The position numbers and the translations under genes are program-made. This document shows, one piece after another, positions 1-13,100 of a stretch of DNA of 64,000 bases (position 1 is its first letter; each line of letters begins with the position of its first letter). Source of the stretch: Riptortus pedestris (Eukaryota > Arthropoda > Insecta > Hemiptera > Alydidae); the NCBI GenBank assembly GCA_019009955.1, contig CM032230.1, positions 24,174,001-24,238,000 on the forward strand, given 5' to 3'. The notes below the pieces were generated by a model. The model saw only the letters and a list, made by a program, of their open reading frames with translations. It did no database searches and had not been told where the DNA came from.

Positions 1-25
1 TGCATGTGGGAACTTTGTTCAAAGT
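1..25 (+). CDS. Possible end of an upstream GTF3C2-like exon
   Basis: The bases before GTAAGA at 26-31 could be coding (HVGTLFK plus two bases). They would supply the phase needed by the exon at 113. Only 25 bases are visible, so this is a guess based on donor and phase. Confidence 0.3.
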
Positions 26-112
26 GTAAGAAACTCCTAGATGATGACATTTTTTTTAATATAAATTTGCTAATACCAATTTCTGTTTGATGATTAAAAC
101 TAACATTTGCAG

Positions 113-233
113 ATGCCTTGGAAAAATTGCAGATTATGCAGAAGAAGAAAGTAGAAGTAAACACAAATATCGAGATGCAGCTTTAGATTTTAATGAATAT
201 GATGATGAGGAGACTGATGAGTATAGGGAATTG
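113..233 (+). CDS. GTF3C2: GTF3C2-like exon a (acidic segment)
   Basis: Acceptor TTTGCAG ends at 112. It encodes CLGKIADYAEEESRSKHK and an acidic stretch DFNEYDDEETDEYREL. Joining in phase to the exon at 966 requires an end at 233, just before GCAAGT, a GC-type donor. The GT at 238-239 would break the frame. Confidence 0.65.
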
Positions 234-2004
234 GCAAGTATTATTATTTTTCTATTGCTTTCTAATTTCATTGCCCCCTTTCCTTTTATAACTTCACCCT
301 ATTTATACTAAACAAGACTCCAGATGATTTTACGGAAGTCAGCTTTCATAATTGTGCTTACTGCACAATTCATAATTGGTTTATTTAGCTAATACCCAAC
401 AATAAACTATCAATATTGAAGAATACTGAGTGGGCAACAATCCTCTTCGAACATCTTTGTTGGTGTTCACAAAGACCTAATTTTTCAGTGTATTTTAGCA
501 TGTCATTATCTTCATTCTGCTACTCCTAGACATCCTCTTGACCATTGCAAAGGATCTATAATTTCCAGTTGAGATAAACATCTTCACAATTTTACTTTAC
601 ACAATTATAAATCAGTCACAGTTTTTTACCTGTTTTCTAGAGATGTCTCTTAAATTTTACTAATTATTTAAACATTATTTTGAAGGCATAATTTTGAAGA
701 TGTTGTAAATAGTTAGCTGTATGCAAATCAAATAACACAGGGTAGATAATAAATGAAAAAGGTTTTCGAAATATAACATTGAAACTTCCAAGTTCATTCA
801 GATATCTGTGTCCTCTTTTCAGAGCCATACAAAAGCGTACAATTGAACAATTGAGAAATTGACGACCCTCCAAAGTCATATGTCAGGGCCCTATCTTCCT
901 AATAGGCTGTTATTTTAATTTTCTTTTTGTTCATTTCATTAATTATAATATATATTTTTTCACAGAGCTTGTTGTATATCCCAATCAGAAGAAGAACTTC
1001 TAAAAATATGAAATTCAGGTGGAAACAGAAGGAAAAACAAGGAGAGCCTTTGAAGTGTACCTTACCTTCATGCAACTATACTAGTATGATGTATGTGGAG
1101 ATGGTAGGCCATTCAAAAACTTGTGATCTGATGGTATGTTGTTATGGTATTGTTACATTTTTATATTTGGATATATATTATTTTATACAGTTTATTTAAA
1201 AAATATAGTATACCATTTTGGTATCGATTAATATCTTACCTTCTTATATTTATTCGCTAATTTCTTGTTTAACATTCGTGCTTCTGTTTCTTAATATACT
1301 TTGTGGTTAATTATGATTTGTAGCTAAAAGTATAAGACTAATTATTGTGAATAGACGAACAAAAGGTCACATATAAGGAACGTAACTTCTCCCCATTAAC
1401 TTTTTTAGTCAGACGCAGACGTTTTGCTTTAAAAAAGCCTCTTCTGGAGTTTCATGCCACTTAAGCTAACTACACAGTCATAGATTCTACTTTGTGAATG
1501 AAGGAGTTAATTAAGAGGAGTTAGTGTTTTTCACTAATGTCATTCTACTGATTTATTCACAATTGAATGAGATTGAGCCTAAAGTTTAATAAGACAAATT
1601 ATTGTTTTATACAAATGTTAAATCATTGTATATTGTGGTACCAATACTTTATTAGAAGGTCCACAATTGCTGAATGTCATTTATATTTGATAAGAGTGTT
1701 TGGATGTTGGTGCTTTGATTTTAATTTCAGAATAATTAATTTTACTGAATTAATCATGTAATGCCATCTTAATGTTTTAACAAAAAGATGAAATAACTTA
1801 ATGTATTAGAATAAAGAAATGAACAAATTTATTCTATATCATTGTATCCTTGCCATTTTTTTTATCATTGTATCATTGGAATATTTATTTTTCTAGCAAT
1901 TGTTTTGCCTTTTTTACCAATGAATACTTTTAACATTCTATGTTTCTTAAAACCATAAAACATATGGTATTTATTTTATTTTAAATCATAAAGGAATATA
2001 TATG

Positions 2005-2087
<83 letters not shown>

Positions 2088-5000
2088 TCCCTGTCTTTTT
2101 TATTATATATAATATCGAACTCTTTGTGCACGGACTCCTTACACATTCTGTTCTTTAACCATGAATTTTGAAGTAAGAACTGTTTTAATTGCGATCTACA
2201 GTTTCATTTTTGTGCACTTTAAAATCAATTTTCTGCAATATTCACATTTAATGAGACATTGAGTTCAGGATGAACCTAGGTTTTCATTTGTGTACATCTT
2301 ACTAATATGATGAAAATATGAAAGATTGATTAGTCTTTTATGTTATGCTAATGAATAAAAATAAATATTTATTTTAATTTAAAATTGTTGGCATAATTAA
2401 AGTTATCAAATTTTATTTTTACAGGGTTTTAGCTGTATAAAATGTAATTTCTCTTGTGGAACTGAAGATGAAATGAGGGATCATGTCAGAGAATGCAATC
2501 CTCCCATTGCTCTTTCAAGAAGTGATTCTTCAGACAGTGATGATGCTGGTATTATTATTATTATATATCTATTTAGTATATCACAATACATTGCGTTTGG
2601 TAAAAAGAAATGACTTAACCACCACCTTTTCATTGGTTTAGCTTATAACTAAATTCTTGTCAAATAAGGTACTTCCTTTTACAAAGTTAAGGAAGTATTG
2701 AAACTTCAGAATTTTTTTATTTCAGATAAGACGTACTTATACATTATGTTGACATTTTTTGACGAGATCTATTGGAACTTAGATATTACATATGACTTCC
2801 AAATGAAATACTTTTAAATAGTATTAAATTTTCATTTAGCATTTGAATGAAAAGATGAAACTAATGTTAACCAATCAAAACCATAGGATAAATGTGACCA
2901 ATGCTTATCAAAGTCATGTTGATAAATAAAATACAGGTACTACTATATGTTTTTTATTTGATCAACACCGCTCTTGAAATTGAACTGCTTCATGGGAAAC
3001 TAAAGGTTATATTAGGTAATGTCTAAAATTGACCTTAGTGCAGGGGGGGGGGGGAGTTAGATGGGAGAATAATTGAAAATTCGAAATAACTCTGTTATTA
3101 TATGTCGGATCGAAAAATTTTATATAACCAATGCCATTTGGAATTTAAATTTTCTACATAATTGTTGCCTCTAGCTCGAATGTTAATGGAGTTACTTGTA
3201 TTTTATTGGTTCCAGACTTTTGTAAACCACTACTTCTACTCATCTGAATTCCACGTTAAGTACCTCAGCCACTAAACAAATCCAACTAACTATTTTAATT
3301 CCTGTTTATATAGGCTTCTTGCTTTGGGAGAAATAGAGAATAGATGGTGAGATGAGATCATCAACATATTATATTCCAGTTTGTGGGAAATCTACTCAGT
3401 TTATGCAGCATCTGCATGATAGACTTTTTTCTATTTTTGTCTGTTCTGTAATGGGATTAATATGCCTATTATTTGCGTTTGTGTCATTAAATGAGTGTCA
3501 AAATAAAAAAAACAAAAGTCAGCTGTTGTTAGCATCTTTTTGTTTATTATAATTTTATTTATGAATGTTTAATTTATACGAGCGTGGCTTATTGGGTGGG
3601 TTGGGTAGCCTACTGGCTTACACCATATTTCTATCTAGGTCATGATTAAAGATTTTATTTTGTAAGTTCATTGTCTGTGCAAGAACCAAATCCCTTCATT
3701 GCACATAGTTTATCCTTAATGCACTTGACCAGAGTTATTTATTATGAAAAAAAAAATACCAATACTGTTTAAAATAATTTTATATGAGCCTAAACAACTA
3801 ATTAAATTACTTAAAACTAAATGAAATTTTGTTGATCGGTTTTTATGCCCATAATTTAAATGAAATATGAGCTGTTGTAGTTGGTCCCAATTTGCGATCT
3901 CTTATCAAAGCTGCTACAAACAACCCCTATTGTTTATGTATTTTTTTTGTTTCTTTATTTTCTTAATTGTTTATTACTAATTTAAAGTATTTTAAATTTT
4001 AACTGTTTTGTTTTTATTAATTTAATTGACTTTTAACAATTGAAAACTGTTTAATATTAATGCACTGTATCAATGCAGAAGTTTCATTATTTTGAATTTA
4101 GCCATTTTTGAGATTATTACATCACATTTTTTGAGAATAAAATTTTAGGAAATAATAAGACCAGTTAGGCTTAAATAACATGAATTTGAACACTATTCTT
4201 AATTTTGGTAGTAATATTCATAAAATGAATTTTATTTTGTATACTTAAGTGGCATATTATATAATGTCATCGGTGGCTATGTGGGTTAAGGTGTTGGTAC
4301 ATCTACCACCACCCTCAGTATGCTGATAGTAAAAACATGTAGGATCCCTGCTAAGGGATAACATTAGTTCGCCAAGCTGCTCACCAGAGCGCTGATGGAT
4401 CAGTGGGAGTCTAAGGAGGGCATATGTCAGATAGCCGCTAAGGATGACTGATGATTATGACTCTTGTAGATCCTGTTCATAGTCAGGTTTACACAGTATG
4501 AATTGGCCACAGCCCCCCGGGTACAATGGGGCCTGTCAGTCTACTAGGGACAACTCATTCCAGGTCCTCCTTGGTTAACGGAGTTCATACGTCTGGTTGA
4601 TCCTTCACTACAAAAGACTCTGATTACGAATCCCTAATGGGGCACCTTAAGATCTCAAAGGTCTAAAATGCCAATCGAAAAAAAATAAAATTTTGTAATG
4701 AAATTGGTCTAATTTCCAAAAAGTGTTGTGTCTTAGGATTGGACTAGTCATTTAAACCATCTTAATTTTATACTATACTATTTTTAGATATCAAATTACA
4801 AAAATTTGCATATTTTTTTCCAGATAAAACAGCTTCAATATCTTACCTGAAATCCGAGGAAATGAAACTAAGTTTTGATAAAAGCAGAGGCCATTTTTTT
4901 AAACCTGCTCTTTCCTGTATGAAAGAATTGTAAGTAATGGTCTTTAACTATCCATCTATACTTCCGTTCTGTGAAAACTTGAGAGTGCTGAGTGTTGTGT

Positions 5001-7104
5001 TTGCTGGGGGACTTTATTATATAAGAGGATTTCTGAAAAAGTTTTACAGTGTGTGATGTGGTGTTTGTGTATGTGTGTGTGTGTGCACGTAGGTAGTTTT
5101 TCAATTTAAATTAATCTCATAACTAATGTAATATATTCTTTGTGAGATTAACAGTAAACTATCTAGAGAAGGATTGTCCTATTTAGAAGTGCATATGTTG
5201 TTCTTTCAGTGTTTCTTCAATTTTGGAATATAAGAATGCAACCACACATATTTTTAAACATTCAATCAGTAGCAAAATTAGCATTAGCAAAGGAAATGTA
5301 CTTAATCATTTTTTCTTCAATTTTAGAAGCAAGACGCTCTTCAGTAGATGTCCATTGTATCCTGAGTTCAAAGCTTCAGCAGAACAATGGCAAGGTATAT
5401 CAAACGAAAAAAGCCGAAAGTATATTTCTGAAACCAGAAAATCTCTGAAAGTGGATTTTGCTTCACAAATGGAAGAAATGGATCTGTTTGAATCGAAGAT
5501 TTCACCCGGTAATGGAGGATATGATTATCATAGTTATGAACACTAACAAGTCATTAGTTATTACAACTAACATGCCATTAGTATCTCTTAAATTTATATA
5601 TATGTCTTTCAACAACAGATAACAATTGCGAGTACACAGTAAATTTCCGGTAAATGAAATTTGTGTGCAGTGGCAGGATTATAGACTCAAATTGTCGGGA
5701 AGTAATAAATCTAAAAAGAAACTCTTTTGAAATCGATAAAATCTGTTCAGTTTTTCTCTCTTTACCCTATGAGATCTTGTTTTTTGTCATTCATTGAAGG
5801 TCAATTGAAAGGTTCAAAGAGTAATTGGAGATCTGGAGATAATTTTGCCCAGGAAAATCAACAACAGGTATTCTAGTCATGCCTCTTTTCCATCGGGTAG
5901 ATGTTTCAGCAGAAATATGAATATTATGTTTCTTAATCTCTTTTTTGGCCAAGATGATTATAGAAGTGTAGACATTTTTAAGCTGTGCATTTAATAGTGA
6001 TGAGATTGAGGAAATTGTGATACCCATTAATAACAAAATTATCTTCGTCCCACCCTGGCCAGAAAAGGGTGGTAACCCATAGATAACCTGTTCCAATTAG
6101 GAATAGTAGCACAAAGCAAGCGTTAATAAAATAATTTTGTTGCTAAAAAATACCTAGTCCTCTTGAACATCATCCATGGCAGCAAGGGGACTTAACTCGA
6201 TTGAAATCTTTACAGCTTAGCCCTTTCCACATTCCAAGACGTAAAATCGAGTTGAGCCATAACTTATTGTAGGTGAACATTTAAGTATACACATAACTTA
6301 ATTTAATAGAAACTAATGCGATTTGCTAGTGGCTATCCAGAATATATATGATTTTGGATATTTGGCACCATTTTATTTAATATGGGAAGTGTTTTAAGTT
6401 GGAGAGGAGGAAGTTACATTGCCAAATTTAGGAAATTTCTCCCAGATTCTGAGCAGAAAACTAAACAGGCAAGGGGTTTATAGAAGCTTGTTGTAGCTCA
6501 GAATTGCAGCTGCAAGACATAGGGTCCTATACCTTCTAGAAGGTAGGTGTATGTAACAAAATGCTTTGACATTTAAAGTAGGTTTCATCATATTTGCATA
6601 ATCTAACTTTTGTAAAATAATTCTAACCCTTAGCTACACTAAGTTTATGAAATGTTGTTTGTTACTCTTAATTTGACAGTATAGATTTCTGTTTAAGATG
6701 TATAGTTAGGACAGAAGAAACATTCTTGAAAGTAAGGCCAATGGGCCACTTTCTTCAACAGCGACAATTACATTGATTTATTTTTTTAGATGGTGTAGGC
6801 TTTGGATTCACTGGAGGCCCCATCTGGGGTATGGCTTGGTGTCCTGGGGAAGGAGAGCAGTTTCTTGCAACTAGCCCTCATATATCCATGGAGTACAGTT
6901 TTCAGGTTGGATCGACTCACACTGGCCCTGGAATGGTGCAAATTTGGTCTCTAGGCCATATTAATAATTCAGTGTAAGCTATAACCATTTCTCCATTCCT
7001 ATCTTTCATCTGTACATATTCAAAAAATAATATTACATTAAATAATACATTTATATTTCTTAGAGATTTCATGTTGTGTTAGCAGATTTCCCTTACGGGA
7101 AATC

Positions 7105-7159
<55 letters not shown>

Positions 7160-10100
7160 ATTTGTCTGTTACCATTGTTATAAATTGTATAAAACCAATC
7201 TTTTTGAACATTTTATTGGCTATAATTGTTGTTATACGCATTTCTTGTCTGTCTTGAGTACTAACTGAGATATTTGCATTTTTTAGTTTTCAGCCTTCAG
7301 CAAACTCCCACTCCTACTCATGTCATATTAACAATAAGCTATTATATAATCAAACTCTTTATTTGAAGCTTAAATACCAAATATTGTTTTCAAGACATCT
7401 TTACTAGAGTCACTTGTTTTTTTAAACACATTGTGTGCTAGCAGGATAAGAATTACTTAAGTGAACAAGCTAGTATCCAAGCGATATCTAAGTTCTTATT
7501 CAGATATATAATTAAAGCATTTAATACTTAAATTTCTTTTATAATCTGAAATATTTCTTTGCTATATATGCATTCAGATTTTATAAATAAAATTAGAAAA
7601 CATGCTTCAAAATGAAAATCATGAAGGACCAGGGCCTACCACATAGCCCTGGCTGGGTGTCAATGACATATGATCAGTTATCATTAGCAGGAAACAAAAA
7701 TAGTAGACTGTATATGATACAGAAAAGCCCTCTGCAAGACAGAAAATATTTTAGGTTTCAAAGAGAAGCCTTAATAAAAAAGTAATGTCAAATTCTGGGG
7801 GTAACACATTTTGTCAATGGTGAGTGGCGAAGTGAGCATCTGACCTTCATGTGCCAGGGCTTTCATGTTCCTAGGGACCTCTTCCCCTTTTCATATTTAA
7901 TCGTTTAAACTTAGCATTGATGTGTGATTATTTTTCAGAAAGAGCACAGTAGAGTGTATGCAGTTTTCATTTGGTATTTGTCATGAGGAGAGAGGAGCAT
8001 GGGATCTCGCTTGGTGTCCTAGCGGAGGAAGGAGTGATGATAGACTTGGCTTGCTGGCATTAGCTTCTCTATCTGGATCAATACCAATCTTTGCTGTTCC
8101 TCAACCCAAAACTCTCCCTCTTAAAACGACTAGGTATGTACTTTTCTCTAATCTATATTCTATAGGACCTCTGGTAAGATATGTGAGTTGGTTTTTTTTT
8201 CTTGACAAACCATAAAGAATCTCTGATTAAAAGGAATGAAAAATCAGTTATTGACCGTTTCATTCAAAACTAATTTTATTTGGTAATAACTGAAATCAGC
8301 TTAGGAAGAAGGGAGGGGGGTTTAGAGGGGCAAAAATGGAACATTGTTGAAAATTTAATTTTCCACAACTATTGTTTTATACGTGTTTTCTCTAACTCGA
8401 ATATTAACCTGTTACTTGCATATTTTTGGTACCAGCCTTTAGTAGATTCCCACTTCTAATCATCCTATTTTCACTGTACCTCAGTCACTAAATATCTTGT
8501 ATCCGCTTAATATTTTAATTCCTGTTTACACAGGCTTTCTACTATTACGGTTTTTTTTAGATGGTGAGGTGAGATCATAAGTGTTTCGTATTCTACATAT
8601 CTGCATGACAGTCTTTTTTTTTTACTCTATTTGTTTTGTTTAAAGAGGAGTTTTAATTCATAATGAAAAAGTTAAATATTACTAATATATGCAGAAAGAA
8701 ATATGTATAAATATTTAATAAAAAATATATAAATATGTGTATATATATTATTTATTTAATGGGGAGGGTGTAGAAAAAACGAAATGATTATAGAGACCTT
8801 CGAGTATTTTCTATCAATGTTATTTTAGCTATACGGTCAACTTTCTCAAGGTAACTGATCTGAATCGCTTCTCAGTTGTGAGACCCTGAGGAAGCTAACA
8901 TGATTGTTAAAATGTTGCTAGAAAACACTATGACAAGGGCAATAACAGAAGACAATGGAAGTTAACGAAAATGAAAATATCAAGTTTCAATTGGAATTGA
9001 CCTTTCACAAATTTGTTATTAAGTGTCATTTCTTTTGCACGTTTATTTATAATATATAATTATTGATATTATAAATAATGGCTTTCCTAATATTTCAGGT
9101 TTTTCAAGGCAGAGCCGGTATTGAAGCTGGAACTTAATTCTAATGAAAGGTGGCAGTGCAGTGCAATATCTTGGTCAAAAATCAAACCATATAGGTATTA
9201 AATTAATAGGTGTATTATAAAATAGTTCTAGAGTTAAGGTGTTAGTCTTAATATACTTGATACACCTAGAGTCATGGGTATGATTCCCTAAATGGTAATA
9301 GGAATTTATTCAGTGACAAACTCAATAAATAAATAATTAGTTTCACCCTGGCTAGAAGAGGGTGGTAACCTGTAGATCTCCCTAGCCTTAGAAATACAAA
9401 GTGTATGAAAATAAATAACAACGTAAAATAGTTCTGTCGTTTTTTAAAACAACAGAAACCATTTGTCTGAAAACATTTGTTTTCAGGTACATTTTGATAG
9501 GGTATACAGTTATAATATATAAGTAAACAGTTATTTTAAATTCCTTAAAATGTAAGCACTTTATCTTGAGATGCTTAAAAGGGCTTAAATATGAGGAATT
9601 TTAATACTGCTAATCCAGTTAATATGTTCAATATTAAAGAACTCACTACTTCAGTGAGTCACTATGTCAGTGGAAGGGTCCTTGATGTCAACATTTTAGG
9701 TAACCGTTATAATAAAATATAAATTACTGCAGGGGATGATACCGGTATATTTGACTATAACAGTTCATTTTAACTTGATATAAGTTCATTGAAAATCAAA
9801 CTATTAATGGAAAATTTAGAAAAATCAAAATAGAAAAGGATCCAGGGTGTATACCTAAAGGGGTGGGAAATAAGAATGTCTGGCTTGAAGGGTAAAAGTA
9901 GAGAAAACAGAATGCTCACGGTACCTATTAAGGTGAAAAAAGCCTAGTACTTATAGTTATCACGAACATATAGCTATAAAGGGCACTGAAGACAGTACAT
10001 CCATGGCTGTACTAATATAATTCTTATTTTTGAGTCTTTCACAATAAAATCTCTAATTTCAAGTAAAAATTTTTAACAACAAAAAGTCACTTTAACATCA

Positions 10101-13100
10101 ATCCTACAGTGTACTTATTCAACGAATTAAATTTACTGCTTCTTCTTCTTATTTTCTTATTGATCTATGTTTATTATGATTTCTAAATTAATTTACTCCA
10201 TCATTATATTGTCTAAAATGATTAATTTTCATCTTTTGTCTTTTGTAGAATTATTACTGCAGGGTTCGTAAATGGAATTGTAGCTGTTTGGGATTTGTCT
10301 ATTCAATCAAAGCTTTTGCGCCCTAATTCGAAAATTCTTCATCCATTTAAAATTTTTCAGGCTCACCGATCATTTATTACTGGTAATATTTCGATATTTT
10401 CTACTTTACTTGTATGTTTTTCTGTTCCTGGATTATATATAATAATTTATTTGATATTATTATTAATGTAAGAATTCCAAAAATTGATTTTGAAGCTGCC
10501 TAAAGTGAAACACTATTTGTTGAGCAATACCATGAAATGTTCAACAATTTATTTTTGAAATATATTTTCTTTTTTATATTGTTATCAACTATTTGACTAG
10601 TTGAATACTACTCTCTATATTTTCTTGTCTAGAGCCAACATTTTCTCTATTTAGCTTGCAGAAGTAATATTTGTCTTAATTTGAAAACCAAACATCTCTT
10701 TGTCACTATTCTGTTTATAAACCTAATATTTCAATCAGGCAAACTAGCATAAGTAACAGGTTGGTCTTTCAGTATATCTTTTCTTTTTTATGATTACAGC
10801 TCAAAGAATATTCTCTTTCATCTTTAAATGCATCGTTATTAATAAATATCTGAATTAATGAATTCTTTACAAAAAAATATATATTATACATTTGAGGAAT
10901 TCTTTTGGATTCTAGAAAACGTTACCATTCATCTCTTTTATATCTCTTAAACTAATTAAATCATAGTCCATAAATGAATTTATGATTCATGTATTCAATT
11001 TTTAATTCCACAAGAACACTAAATGGCCTAATTCTGTCACTAGAATGATATACAATATAATTGGCTAACTCATCTTAACTACTATGCTTTTTACTTTCTT
11101 AGTAAAAGCATACATTAAATAATACATTGAATCTGGTGATAGGATACATGGTTAATATTCAATAACTTATCAGCAGGGTTGTGAGTTGACTGAGGAGCTG
11201 CCCAGTCGGGTCAGAGAATCTGGAGTGTTCGGGTGATAGTACTGTATTTCTCTAGCCTTGGAAAACTTAAGCAACTTTAATCTAAATAAGAATAATGTGT
11301 AATTTACAAATATAATGAAACAAAATTTAAGAAATATATATTAGATTGTTGGGAAAATTATATGAGTAGGAGCTGGAGGGTTACTTAAGACTGAAATATA
11401 AATAATGAAAATTTTCTATTGATATTTTAATTACTAAAAATAATTGTAGAGAACAGGCAATATTTTTGAAAGATTCATATAAGAACTTACATATTAATTA
11501 CATCCCCCTTCGAAACACCCCCTCCAGTTCCCATTTCACCCAAAAACCAAATCTTTGATAAACATTCTTTATTGAACATATTACAAATCTCTTTTAGTGT
11601 CTCATGCCGTGCTATGGTTTTTGATGCCAATATTGCACATAAGTGTATAAAATAAAATGCATTACTGAATGCACTCCCCCCCCCCCTTCCTACTTCTACT
11701 GAGTATTTAGTCAAACATTATACAGTTAGAGTTGATCTATTCTTTCACAGTGCCTGAAAGCAATGCCACATTGCACCTTTACCTCTCTCCTATCTACTAA
11801 CAATTTCCTACAAATATGATATAATATTATAAGGAATTAATTTGTTTGTAGGCGTTTGCCTAAGTCCAGAGAGTGAAGAATATCTTGCAACCTCATCCTT
11901 TGATAAGAGCTTCAAATTTTGGGATTTGAGGGATACAACATCACCTCTCTCTGTCACCAAACGAGGACTATTCACTGGGATTGAGTGGCTGAGGCATTGG
12001 ATGATGGCAGTGACTTCATTTGATATTGCTTACACGTAAGTTATTTTTGATTAGTTAGTATTTGTATGAAAACTAATATTCCTTTGCAAAATATGATGAC
12101 CTCTGTAGATGTAATCCGATGTAAAAACATAGTTTAGACATTTGAGCTAAATTTCCTTTCCCATTGGCAAGACTACTGATTTAAAGGTTTTCAATGTTTA
12201 TAATTTAATATAAACATGCCTGTATCAAAATTTATAAAAAAAACATGGTAAACAACAATTTTAAGGTTTTCATTATTATAGTAATAAATGGAAAGATAAA
12301 CTTTTTGAGTTTTAAGCTTTTTTTTGGCCTGATTGCACCTATTTCCTATAGGGAGTTTATTATTCGTGTGTGACACAACCATTTAAATACTTTGTACAGT
12401 TTACTTTGGTCTATTATTCCCTCCCACTCAATATTGTGAGGAAATTCAGTAGCTTTTGAATAAAGATGTAACAGCTTTTGGTTTTTAATGCAAAAATTAT
12501 GCGCATGGGAATGCTATATTTATATGGAGAAATAATTTTTTGCTCACTAATTTTTTCTCTCTTCTATTTAAGGTTGTCTCAAACCACAATTAGTTTGAAT
12601 CCAATTAGAGATTTCATGCAGTCTTCATTGCAAGTTATTACATCTACAAATTCAACGTCGTGGGTAAGTATAGTTAAATGTAATAGATTTTTAAGAATCT
12701 TAGCTAAAAGAAACTAGCTTCTTCTATTGTTCTTATAAAGTGTGAATGAGTTATTAATTATAACCTTAAACTAATTTTAAGATTACTCTTGTCTTCAAAA
12801 CACTTTGAGTCTTAGAATGTCTTCAAGGAAATTGCTTGGAAGGAAATGTCGGTATTAATCATCATTCAAATTTGGCTGGATAGTAAGGAGAGTAATTTGG
12901 CAAAAATTCATATCAAGGATAGTTGGGATTGTTCATTAGGAAATATACTATAATAATTTTGTTGCTGTCCAATTTGTTAACTATTTAGATGTCAAGTTAT
13001 GGTGCTAAAGAATTTGGCTCTAGGTTAAATGCTTAGAAAACAATATGTCCATGCTGCCTATTACAGTAAAACACGACTAGAACTTATAACAGACATAAAT

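Noticed and set aside
4868..5104. 78-codon - strand frame
   Set aside because: Overlaps a GTF3C2 exon and a GT microsatellite; no independent support.
5209..5326. Extending the GTF3C2 exon at 5327 upstream to an AG at 5208
   Set aside because: The phase from the preceding exon and the better tract at 5315-5326 favour the acceptor at 5326.
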